A DNA stretch of 6,869 bases from CAYJAZ01 sp964371865 (GCA_964371865.1 CAYJOR010000098.1:1-6869), one strand, 5' to 3'; numbered from the stretch's first letter, positions 1-6,248 are shown. Notes: generated by a model not told the origin, from the sequence alone. Translations and numbers: made by a program.

Positions 1-80
1 TCAAGATTTATGCAGATAGTTATTTATTTTATCATTGATAGAGCTAAAAATCAAATTTGACTCACTATAGCTAAATTTAT
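1..80. other. Downstream flank of the DUF5655 gene, no supported gene
   Basis: This AT-rich stretch follows the TAG stop of the minus-strand gene ending at 81. Plus frame 1 is open from the window edge to a TGA at 58-60 (20 codons including the stop). That could be the tail of a convergent gene entering from the left, but it is too short to support. A short palindrome (TCAAATTTGA, 51-60) is present, but it has no loop and no convincing stem plus U-tract, so no terminator is called. I see nothing else here. Confidence 0.4.
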
Positions 81-1019
81 CTACCCTTTATTTTGTATAT
101 GCTTTCTCAAAATGTCTTGAATATAACCGATATTTGAATCGTCAGTAATTTTTATCTCACATTCACCAACGCCATGATGCCCAATGTTGCTTACATCTTT
201 TACAACTTTTTGTGGGTCATCTATTTTTATAAATTTTTCATTAATCCATAATGTTAGTGAGTTTTTGTAAAATTTTATTGAAATAAGAGGACTTCTGTTT
301 TTATAAAAGCCAACATATAACTTTGTGGCTTTTACAGTAATTTCTACATCTTGAGCTATAATATAATCACGTATGGCAAAATATAGATCTTGAATAGTTT
401 CATTGCTATGGCTCAAGAGTTCATCTTCTGAATAAGTTTTAATTTCCTTGATTGGGTTATCAGGAGATTGGGTGTCTGAATTAAAAATTTCATTTACGCT
501 TGCACTTGCAGAAGATTTATCGGCTTTTCTAGTTGATGTTCCAATTTGCTCAAAAGAAATTGAATTGTTAGCAAATTTCTTGATTTTCCATAATTCAATT
601 GGCATGCCTTGAAAATTAATTGCTCCAAGTTGATATTGTGTGAAATAAGGACTAATAAAAATAACTTTAGACTGTTCCCAATTGATATCTTTAATGTCGT
701 ATACTTTACCTCTCGCCTGACTAAACTTTAATACAAAATGCGCTTTATTGTTGAGCATAGTTGAAAGATAAGCAATCCCTTGGTCAACAACGCTGTTAAT
801 TTTTGTGTTTTTATATTCAATTAGAATAAAGGCATTTGCTTCTTTATCATAAGCAAAAGTATCAATGCGATAATCTTCAACAGAAAATTCTGTAGCAATA
901 AATTCAAGACTTAAAAGCTGTTCAAGATTTTCTTCGCAAAGAGTTTGTAGTTCTTTTTCATTCGTAAATTCAATGCCGTGAATAGGCTTAAGTTTTTTAT
1001 CACTAACATTATAGAGCAT
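81..1019 (-). CDS. PD-(D/E)XK nuclease-like protein with C-terminal DUF5655-type domain
   Basis: Predicted 312-aa soluble protein. The N-terminal half (about residues 8-150) has the family pattern of an RID motif (D53), then an IEYK core (E68, K70), then a VVDQG helix (Q80). This is the D...ExK...Q active-site layout of a PD-(D/E)XK nuclease fold. It is followed by the family-typical segment with VIFISPYFT and MPIELWKIKKF. A polar, low-complexity linker (about 158-195) leads to a C-terminal domain (about 196-310) resembling DUF5655. Substrate and partners are unknown; DNA cleavage or binding is inferred from the fold only. The start is the ATG at 1019-1017. It has AAGGA at 1031-1027, 7 nt upstream, and lies below a strong promoter at 1053-1081. 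An in-frame TTG at 1061 would give 14 more residues, but it sits upstream of the -10 box and has no ribosome-binding site. The gene is divergent from fic and looks monocistronic within the window. The family call is fairly sure; catalytic activity is unproven. Confidence 0.85.
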   Translation of the reverse strand: MLYNVSDKKLKPIHGIEFTNEKELQTLCEENLEQLLSLEFIATEFSVEDYRIDTFAYDKEANAFILIEYKNTKINSVVDQGIAYLSTMLNNKAHFVLKFSQARGKVYDIKDINWEQSKVIFISPYFTQYQLGAINFQGMPIELWKIKKFANNSISFEQIGTSTRKADKSSASASVNEIFNSDTQSPDNPIKEIKTYSEDELLSHSNETIQDLYFAIRDYIIAQDVEITVKATKLYVGFYKNRSPLISIKFYKNSLTLWINEKFIKIDDPQKVVKDVSNIGHHGVGECEIKITDDSNIGYIQDILRKHIQNKG

Positions 1020-1026
1020 AGGAAAA

Positions 1027-1031
1027 TCCTT
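1027..1031 (-). promoter_or_regulatory. Ribosome binding site deciding the start of the DUF5655-type gene
   Basis: AAGGA on the minus strand lies 7 nt before the ATG at 1019. The alternative TTG start at 1061 has only A/T-rich sequence before it. This site therefore supports the 312-aa product over the 326-aa one. Confidence 0.75.
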
Positions 1032-1052
1032 AAATTGTTTTTCGATAGAGTT

Positions 1053-1081
1053 ATTATACAATTATTTTATTATGCTGTAAA
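1053..1081 (-). promoter_or_regulatory. Sigma70-type promoter of the DUF5655-type gene
   Basis: Read on the minus strand, TTTACA (1081-1076) is followed after exactly 17 nt by a perfect TATAAT (1058-1053). Transcription should begin near 1046, giving a leader of roughly 27 nt before the ATG at 1019. It is back-to-back with the fic promoter, the two -35 boxes being 32 bp apart. None of the fic operator sites overlaps it, so the two genes need not be co-regulated. Confidence 0.75.
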
Positions 1082-1113
1082 GTTTCAAAGAATTTGTTTA
1101 ATAAAAGCTTTAC

Positions 1114-1142
1114 TTGACTATTTATCTACATCATTTTATATT
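1114..1142 (+). promoter_or_regulatory. Sigma70-type promoter of the fic-family gene
   Basis: TTGACT (1114-1119) and TATATT (1137-1142) are separated by 17 bp, each matching consensus at five of six positions. Predicted transcription start is near 1149-1150, giving a leader of about 60 nt. The whole spacer is occupied by the first operator copy (1119-1136). The second copy begins at 1139, inside the -10 box. A protein bound here would therefore exclude RNA polymerase directly. Confidence 0.75.
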
Positions 1143-1200
1143 TATCTACATCATTTATATTGAAATGATGTAAATACTAAGTCAATGATGCAGATAAAAA
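1119..1200. promoter_or_regulatory. Four-site symmetric operator array over the fic promoter and leader
   Basis: An 18-bp site, TATTTATCTACATCATTT, occurs identically at 1119-1136 and 1139-1156. It recurs in inverted orientation at 1163-1180 (14 of 18 matching) and 1183-1200 (15 of 18). The period inside each pair is 20 bp, about two helical turns. Both inner and outer pairs are symmetric about position 1159.5. The inner pair forms a 10-bp perfect inverted repeat (1147-1156 and 1163-1172) around ATATTG. The array covers the -35/-10 spacer, part of the -10 box, the presumed start site and the edge of the Shine-Dalgarno sequence. I infer cooperative binding of a dimeric regulator on one DNA face, causing repression. 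The obvious candidate is the Fic protein itself, through its C-terminal winged-helix-like domain, but an unlinked regulator is possible. Confidence 0.75.
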
Positions 1201-1202
1201 GG
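1199..1202 (+). promoter_or_regulatory. Ribosome binding site of the fic-family gene
   Basis: AAGG lies 7 nt before the ATG at 1210 and overlaps the last two bases of the fourth operator copy. Confidence 0.65.
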
Positions 1203-1209
1203 TAAGCCT

Positions 1210-2256
1210 ATGAGAAATTATTCCTATACAGAAAAATGGAAAAGCTTATTAACTCCAGAAGTTGTTGCTCTTTTAACTCAAATATACGAGCATAAAGGAA
1301 GACAAGCTCTTTTTGTAGAGTCAAAAGCCGATGTTCTTTCAAGTCTTGCTGATATTGCCAAAATTCAAAGTACGGAAGCATCTAATAAGATTGAAGGAAT
1401 TTATACTTCTGATAGTCGCCTAAAGCTAATTGTTAATGAGAAGGCTACGCCAAAAAATAGAAATGAAGAAGAAATTGCTGGTTATCGTGATGTGCTTGCA
1501 ACTATCCATGAAAATTATGATTATATCCCTGTAAAATCAAATTATATTCTTCAACTTCATAGAGATTTATATAAGTTTAGCGGTTTTGCTGGTGGGAACT
1601 ATAAAGCAAGCAATAATGTAATTTCAGAAAAGGATAGTCAAGGGAATGAGTTTGTTAGGTTTATTCCTGTTGAAGCGTGGGAAACTCAAGAAGCTATAGA
1701 AATTCTTTGTGAAAGCTATAGGAAAGCTCTTGATGAAGATAAAATTGACCCTCTTTTAGTTATTCCTATGTTTATTCTTGACTTCTTATGTATTCACCCA
1801 TTTAGTGATGGAAACGGGCGAATGAGCAGGCTTTTGACTTTGCTCTTACTCTATCGTGCTGATTATATTGTAGGAAAATATATCAGTATAGAAAAAATTA
1901 TAGAACAATCAAAAGAAACATACTATGAAACCTTGCAAGCAAGCTCTCAAGCATGGCATGAGGGAAAAAACGACTATAAACCCTTTGTAAGCTATATTCT
2001 TGGTGCAATACTTTCTGCTTATCGTGAACTTGAAAATCGAGTAAATCTTTTATCGACAAGTAATCTTTCAAAAGCAGAACGAATTGAAGAGCTTATCAAG
2101 CAAACTCTCGGGAAGATAACAAAAGCGGAAATAATAGAAAAATGTCCCGATATTTCAGCGATTACAGTTGAAAGAACTTTAAAAGATTTACTTGATAAAG
2201 GTAAAATAGAAAAAGTTGGCAAGGCACGAGCTACAGCATACTTTTGGAGAGGTTAG
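1210..2256 (+). CDS. Fic-family protein (predicted AMP transferase), class II self-inhibited, C-terminal winged helix
   Basis: Predicted 348-aa cytosolic protein. Fic enzymes usually transfer AMP from ATP to a hydroxyl on a target protein. The catalytic motif is intact: HPFSDGNGR at 196-204, with base H196, metal ligand D200, N202 and phosphate-binding R204. Upstream lies the N-terminal inhibitory motif (S/T)xxxE(G/N), seen as SNKIEG at 58-63 with E62 as the blocking glutamate. This makes it a class II Fic whose antitoxin helix is built in, which fits the lack of a separate antitoxin gene. Residues about 286-348 look like a winged-helix DNA-binding domain: a KAEIIEKC helix, a recognition-like helix near 317-330, and a wing near 331-347. 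Length and order match the common Fic/winged-helix architecture. It is the only plus-strand gene here, divergent from the DUF5655-type gene and convergent with the TPR gene. The elaborate operator upstream suggests autoregulation. The protein target is unknown. Confidence 0.93.
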   Translation: MRNYSYTEKWKSLLTPEVVALLTQIYEHKGRQALFVESKADVLSSLADIAKIQSTEASNKIEGIYTSDSRLKLIVNEKATPKNRNEEEIAGYRDVLATIHENYDYIPVKSNYILQLHRDLYKFSGFAGGNYKASNNVISEKDSQGNEFVRFIPVEAWETQEAIEILCESYRKALDEDKIDPLLVIPMFILDFLCIHPFSDGNGRMSRLLTLLLLYRADYIVGKYISIEKIIEQSKETYYETLQASSQAWHEGKNDYKPFVSYILGAILSAYRELENRVNLLSTSNLSKAERIEELIKQTLGKITKAEIIEKCPDISAITVERTLKDLLDKGKIEKVGKARATAYFWRG

Positions 2257-2385
2257 TTTATAGGTCTGATATAATACCTTATCAATGCTATATTTTCTTG
2301 TCTCTTTCATCATCACAGGCTCCACACTTTCTTTTGCTACATCATTTTATACTTCAAGGCCTGCTAATTGTATGAATAGCTGTTC
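2257..2385 (-). pseudogene. Possible coding relic in the fic/TPR convergent gap
   Basis: The 129-bp gap between the fic and TPR stops looks protein-like when read on the minus strand in the TPR frame, after the TPR stop. It gives EQLFIQLAGLEV, one in-frame TAA, then NDVAKESVEPVMMKETRKY followed by SIDKVLYQTYKL. The composition is unlike random AT-rich DNA, and a single base change would reopen the frame. It has no start codon context or ribosome-binding site of its own. The TPR protein already ends in a natural way for its family. I do not recognise the parent protein. It may be the decayed 3' end of a gene lost when fic or the TPR gene arrived, or it may be chance. No convincing fic terminator is visible in this gap. 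Confidence 0.25.
2330..2347 (+). repeat. Isolated fifth copy of the fic operator site
   Basis: This matches the 18-bp site of the fic operator at 15 of 18 positions. Its core continues as an exact 15-bp match, CTACATCATTTTATA, at 2337-2351 compared with 1126-1140. It lies 81 bp past the fic stop, so the fic gene is flanked by copies of the site. It could be an auxiliary operator for DNA looping, a relic of duplication, or coincidence within a decayed coding stretch. Confidence 0.5.
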
Positions 2386-2916
2386 TCATTTAGGAAGTTT
2401 ACTAATGACTTTTTTAAATTGTGGGTTATTATATATAATTTCTTTTTGATTTTGATCTATTTTAATTGTTTTTTGGAGGTACCGCAGGCATAGTTTTTCT
2501 GAATTAGTTTCTAGATGTGCAAAGGCTAAGTCACACAAGGCAGCGGGGTCATTTTCAAAGAATAAGGTTGCACGTGTAAATGCATCAATAGCACTTTGAT
2601 AGTCTTCTTTTTCAAGGTAAGCATAGCCAAGAGAGTTCCAACCATTATATACTTTGGGTTCAATCTCGATTGCTTGTTCAAGAAGGCTAATGCGAGTGTC
2701 TAGGTCTTCAGTTGAATATGACGCAGTTATTTTGCTATGAGCATTAAAATAGTTATAAAGCTCATTTTTGATGTTTTCTTGAAATAATTTCATGTTTTCT
2801 TTTTCAGCTCTAGCTTTTTTCCATTCGATAATTGCAAATATTAAGAAAGCTACTCCAAGAAAAGCAATAAGAATATTTAGCACTGTGAGCCACGCAGAAA
2901 AATTGTCTAATGCCAT
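2386..2916 (-). CDS. Small membrane-anchored TPR-repeat protein
   Basis: Predicted 176-aa protein. Residues about 9-31 form one hydrophobic segment, followed at once by EWKKARAEKE. This positive cluster indicates an N-terminal membrane anchor, with the rest of the protein in the cytoplasm. A charged, helical stretch (about 35-60) leads to tetratricopeptide repeats. A full repeat is clear at about 90-121 (NSLGYAYLEKEDYQSAIDAF), with a partial one before it (72-88) and another after it (124-155). The end, NPQFKKVISKLPK, resembles the D/N-P-x-F tail common in TPR proteins. These repeats bind other proteins, so it is a likely scaffold at the membrane; its partner is unknown. The start is the ATG at 2916, with AAGG 5 nt upstream. 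It lies downstream of the helicase gene on the same strand, 132 bp away, so readthrough is possible. Function cannot be assigned. Confidence 0.8.
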   Translation of the reverse strand: MALDNFSAWLTVLNILIAFLGVAFLIFAIIEWKKARAEKENMKLFQENIKNELYNYFNAHSKITASYSTEDLDTRISLLEQAIEIEPKVYNGWNSLGYAYLEKEDYQSAIDAFTRATLFFENDPAALCDLAFAHLETNSEKLCLRYLQKTIKIDQNQKEIIYNNPQFKKVISKLPK

Positions 2917-2949
2917 ACTGACCTTTTATTTAGTTTGGAGTGTCATACA

Positions 2950-2969
2950 AACTCTTTAAGTAAAGAGTT
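2950..2969 (+). terminator. Hairpin plus T-tract, oriented as a plus-strand terminator
   Basis: A perfect 9-bp inverted repeat (AACTCTTTA at 2950-2958, TAAAGAGTT at 2961-2969) is separated by AG. In the structure this would be an 8-bp stem with a 4-nt loop. On the plus strand it is followed by CA and eight T residues (2972-2979), the layout of a rho-independent terminator, though the stem is GC-poor. On the minus strand it is followed only by TTTG, so it is weak as a terminator for the helicase transcript. As drawn it would stop plus-strand readthrough from fic before it runs antisense into the helicase gene. It could instead be an operator dyad or a 5' leader hairpin for the TPR gene. Confidence 0.4.
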
Positions 2970-2976
2970 CATTTTT

Positions 2977-3005
2977 TTTATAAAGTAAAACTCGTTTTAA
3001 CACAA
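2977..3005 (-). promoter_or_regulatory. Weak candidate promoter for the TPR gene
   Basis: On the minus strand TATAAA (2982-2977) lies 17 bp after TTGTGT (3005-3000). The -10 matches consensus well but the -35 only at TTG. A start near 2970 would place the 2950-2969 hairpin at the very 5' end of the TPR transcript. Readthrough from the helicase gene is the alternative source of expression. Confidence 0.25.
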
Positions 3006-3048
3006 TAAAAAAATTCTATAGAAAGAAATTATTTAAATGTTTTAATAT

Positions 3049-6000
3049 TTACCCAACCATAAGTTTATTTGTCTTTTTCAAGTATTTTGCAGGAATAGGA
3101 CGATGAAGTTTCCATATAACACTCATTGGCTTTGAACCTTCATGACTTACATAGTCTGCAAGACCTAAAAAAGTATAAGGTGCTGTGCCTGCAATATCTT
3201 TTTTAAACTCACGCACAAAAAGCAAAATGTTTGATTTGTTTTCCTTATGGTTACGATATCTTAATCCAGTAGGCGAATCAGCCGAAACAGTGCTTTGACT
3301 TTGCCAGTGGAAAAGTTCGTCATTGATGGAATAATCTTCATACATTGTTGATGGTGAATAATCTTTTTCAGATTTATTAAGTGTAACAAAAAAGATATCG
3401 CATTTTTTATCAGCAAAATATTTAGCACCTTCGCGCATTGCATTTGGTTTTAGGAAGTCAAAAGCAACAAGAATTTGGTCTCTTGTGTAAGTGCAGTGAA
3501 GGTCAAGAGGGCAATCAAAACTAAGCTTAACTTGCTCATCAATAAAGTCAATTTTATCATAACAAAACTCAAGAATCTCTTTTAATTCTGCAAAAAGTAC
3601 TGGAGAGTTTTTTAATTTGATAAAGCCTTCTCTTATATCAAAAAATCCACATTCTTCATAAGACTTTTGCCAGATAGAAAAATGTAACATATTTAAAAAT
3701 CTTATATTTTCTGCATTTAATTCAAGCTCTTCAATTTTTGGAAGATGTTCCAGTGCAAAAGAAATAAGTCTGCGTGAATCAAAAGCACAAAAACGAGAAA
3801 AGGCATTTGTCATAACCTTTTCTAGTTCTTCATCAAAATTAGGTATAACTCCGGCTTCGGCACAAAGTCTTGAAAAAGAATAAGATTTATAGATTTGACG
3901 TATATCTAGATGATAATATTCAATAAAGTTTTTCAAGTTGAGAGCTAATCCGCTATCTTCTTCAAAACTTGCAATGCGAGAGATAAGACCTAGTTTCCCG
4001 CTGAGTGAAGATTTAATGTTTTTCAAAATATGTTCAGCGGCTACTTTTTCTAGCTGAATAAAACACCCTTTTGGAACAGAGGTAAAACCATGTTTTAATT
4101 CATGTTGGACACTATGCCTTGTGTTAGAAAGTAGAGCAGCAAACTTATCTTCAAAGTTATACTTTTTATGCGCTTGCCCTATAAAATCTAGCACCGTGAG
4201 GCATTCTTTATTTTCAGCAAGACGAAGACCACGCCCTAATTGCTGAAGAAAAACAGTTAAGCTTTCAGTAGGTCGTAAGAAAAGAATAGTGTTTACTTCT
4301 GGAATATCAACACCTTCATTATAAATATCAACAACAAATATAAAGCGATATTTGCCTTCAATAAGATTTTTCTTAGCTGAATTTCTTTCTTCATCTGAAG
4401 ATTGCCCAGTCAAAGCAATAGCAGAGATATTTTTTGAATTAAAATAATCTGCCATAAACTTTGCGTGCTCAATGGAAACACAAAAGCCAAGTCCTTTTAC
4501 TTCATTAATATCAGTAACATATTTATATATAGCTTCAATAATTCCATTTGCTCTATTATGAGCAATTACTTGGTCAAAGGTATAGATGTTTGAAAGTTCA
4601 TTTCTGTCATAGCCACCTCTTGACCACTTGAGGGATTCAAGGTTCACACTATCAGTTATTCCAAAATACTGAAAAGGTGAAAGAAGTTTCCTGTCGATAG
4701 CTTCTGGAAGTCTAATTTCAGCTGATATTTTATTATCAAAATATTTTAAAATGCTTTGCCCATCCATACGTTCAGGCGTTGCAGTTAATCCAAGAAGAAT
4801 TTTAGGCTTATAATACGATAGAATTTTTTGATAACTTGGCGCAGCGGCATGATGAAATTCATCTATAATAATATAATCGTAAAAATCAGCAGTTGTTTTT
4901 TTAGTAAAATCTTGTGAGTTAAAAGTTTGAACTGACAAAAAAAGATGCTCAATAGAGTCAGGGCGATGATTCCCTACAAAAAGAGAACCAAAGTTCTGAT
5001 TGCGAAGTACAGTTCTAAAACATTCAACACTTTGTTTTAGAATTTCTTCCCTATGCGCAATAAAAAGCAAAGTGTTCTTCTTTTGTAGGTTTTCATTGCG
5101 AAATCTTTTATAATCAAAGGCAGATATTACAGTTTTTCCTGTACCTGTTGCTGCAACTAAAAGATTTTTATATTGATTTCTGATTTTTCTGTCAGCATCT
5201 AACTTGCTAAGAATTTCTTCTTGGTACGAATAGGGATAAATATCAAAAAAGAAGTTAGAACTTCCAATATCTATATGATTTTTTTCAGACTTAAGAGCTT
5301 GTTCAAGGCGGGGCATTTCTTTTTCGGAATAGATTTCAAATTCGTGAGAATTCCAATAAGATTCAAAAGTTGCAGATATTTTCTTTAGGGTAGATGGTAA
5401 ATCTTTTTCGGTTGTTTTGATATTCCACTCAAGGCCACTTGTCATAGCTGCATTTGAGAGATTAGATGAGCCCACATAAGCTGTTGTAAACCCTGTTTTG
5501 CGATAAAAAACATAAGATTTTGCATGAAGTCTGGTTCTTTTTGTATCGTAGGAAACCTTGATTTCAGTATTTGGAAGCTTACGCAGTTCTTCAATCGCTT
5601 TTATATCAGTTGCACCCATATAAGATGTTGTGATAATTCTTAATAATCCGCCATTTTGTGTAAATGTGCGTAACTGTTCAATGATGAGGCGAAGCCCACT
5701 CCATTTAATAAAAGATACAAGAATATCAATTCTATCGCTCGAAAGAATTTCTTTTTTGAGTTCAGAGTCAAGATTAGGTTCATGAACAGCGCCTGTAAAA
5801 AGTGATGACATCGAAAGAGATGTTTCAGGGCGTATAATCTCAATTTTATTGTTTACTGCTTGAATGGTATCTGTTTTCTCTTGAATTGAAAGAAGCTGCT
5901 TTCCTTCATCTTCAACGCAAAGTCCATCAAAATCTTCCTCACCAGTTTCAGATTTAACCAATTCGACAATTTTATTAATAAGGTCAACTTGCTTTTCTAT

Positions 6001-6198
6001 TTGAATGTATTCACCTTTTTTATTCTTCTCTTTTATATTTTGAAGCCCTTTTTCTATAACTTCATTCAAGTATTGTGAAAGAATTTTAGGGCTTTCCTCA
6101 AGGTCAATGGCTTTAGTATCAATGTTCTTGTCGGCATTTTTTAATTGTTCGGCAAGAAATTTATTTATTATTTGTTCATAAAGTCCATTGTGAAGCAT
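3049..6198 (-). CDS. PLD nuclease-like / superfamily 2 helicase / DUF3427 fusion protein
   Basis: Predicted 1049-aa cytosolic protein with the known domain order PLD, SF2 helicase, DUF3427. After a charged N-terminal region (1-125), the phospholipase-D-like domain (about 130-290) has one HxK half-motif: H225, K227, then GSSN (243-246) and E257. The usual Asp of HKD is replaced (Y232), as I recall for this family. Helicase motifs are intact: ATGTGKT (350-356, K355) for ATP binding, DEFH (446-449), TAT (472-474), NEGVDIPEVN (627-636), and QQLGRGLRL (652-660) with arginine finger candidates R656 and R659. DUF3427 fills about 690-1045 and includes ELFHWQSQS, LLFVRE, APYTFLGLADYVSHEG and a tryptophan-containing PIP tail. 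ATP-driven nucleic-acid remodelling coupled to cleavage is inferred, and such fusions commonly sit in defence islands. The start is the ATG at 6198, with AAGGA at 6212-6208, 9 nt upstream, and its own promoter. The gene is full length for the family with no frameshift. Confidence 0.93.
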   Translation of the reverse strand: MLHNGLYEQIINKFLAEQLKNADKNIDTKAIDLEESPKILSQYLNEVIEKGLQNIKEKNKKGEYIQIEKQVDLINKIVELVKSETGEEDFDGLCVEDEGKQLLSIQEKTDTIQAVNNKIEIIRPETSLSMSSLFTGAVHEPNLDSELKKEILSSDRIDILVSFIKWSGLRLIIEQLRTFTQNGGLLRIITTSYMGATDIKAIEELRKLPNTEIKVSYDTKRTRLHAKSYVFYRKTGFTTAYVGSSNLSNAAMTSGLEWNIKTTEKDLPSTLKKISATFESYWNSHEFEIYSEKEMPRLEQALKSEKNHIDIGSSNFFFDIYPYSYQEEILSKLDADRKIRNQYKNLLVAATGTGKTVISAFDYKRFRNENLQKKNTLLFIAHREEILKQSVECFRTVLRNQNFGSLFVGNHRPDSIEHLFLSVQTFNSQDFTKKTTADFYDYIIIDEFHHAAAPSYQKILSYYKPKILLGLTATPERMDGQSILKYFDNKISAEIRLPEAIDRKLLSPFQYFGITDSVNLESLKWSRGGYDRNELSNIYTFDQVIAHNRANGIIEAIYKYVTDINEVKGLGFCVSIEHAKFMADYFNSKNISAIALTGQSSDEERNSAKKNLIEGKYRFIFVVDIYNEGVDIPEVNTILFLRPTESLTVFLQQLGRGLRLAENKECLTVLDFIGQAHKKYNFEDKFAALLSNTRHSVQHELKHGFTSVPKGCFIQLEKVAAEHILKNIKSSLSGKLGLISRIASFEEDSGLALNLKNFIEYYHLDIRQIYKSYSFSRLCAEAGVIPNFDEELEKVMTNAFSRFCAFDSRRLISFALEHLPKIEELELNAENIRFLNMLHFSIWQKSYEECGFFDIREGFIKLKNSPVLFAELKEILEFCYDKIDFIDEQVKLSFDCPLDLHCTYTRDQILVAFDFLKPNAMREGAKYFADKKCDIFFVTLNKSEKDYSPSTMYEDYSINDELFHWQSQSTVSADSPTGLRYRNHKENKSNILLFVREFKKDIAGTAPYTFLGLADYVSHEGSKPMSVIWKLHRPIPAKYLKKTNKLMVG

Positions 6199-6207
6199 GG
6201 TGCATAA

Positions 6208-6212
6208 TCCTT
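6208..6212 (-). promoter_or_regulatory. Ribosome binding site of the helicase gene
   Basis: AAGGA on the minus strand lies 9 nt before the ATG at 6198. A nearer ATG at 6205 is out of frame, so this site supports the start chosen. Confidence 0.65.
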
Positions 6213-6248
6213 ATCTTTTCGTGTTAAGGTGAAACTAAAACATGCGTT

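Noticed and set aside
1..60. Plus-strand frame open from the edge to TGA at 58-60, possibly the tail of a convergent gene
   Set aside because: Only 19 residues with no recognisable motif; cannot be told from chance.
978..1163. Plus-strand open frame of 61 codons over the DUF5655 gene start and the promoter region
   Set aside because: It overlaps the divergent promoters and operator, has no ribosome-binding site, and its product is low-complexity; it is a shadow frame.
1119..1200. CRISPR-like array reading of the 18-bp repeats near fic
   Set aside because: The spacing leaves only 2 bp between copies, half are inverted, and they sit on a promoter; this is an operator layout, not repeats and spacers.
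2019..2222. Minus-strand open frame inside the fic gene
   Set aside because: Antisense shadow of the conserved winged-helix region of Fic, with no domain content.
2265..2285. Extended -10-like TGATATAAT on the plus strand just after fic
   Set aside because: No -35 box at a suitable distance, and no plus-strand gene downstream.
1119..2351. fic bounded by repeats as an insertion sequence or transposon
   Set aside because: No transposase, no target-site duplication seen, and the left copies are clearly placed as operators; only a weak possibility remains.
3007..3025. Palindrome TTCTATAGAA plus T7 after the helicase stop as a rho-independent terminator
   Set aside because: The palindrome has no loop and is almost all A/T, so a stable stem is unlikely.
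3261..3443. Minus-strand open frame in another frame of the helicase gene
   Set aside because: Lies wholly inside the conserved DUF3427 coding sequence; a shadow.
5640..5843. Minus-strand open frame within the PLD region of the helicase gene
   Set aside because: Shadow of the correct frame, with no start signal.
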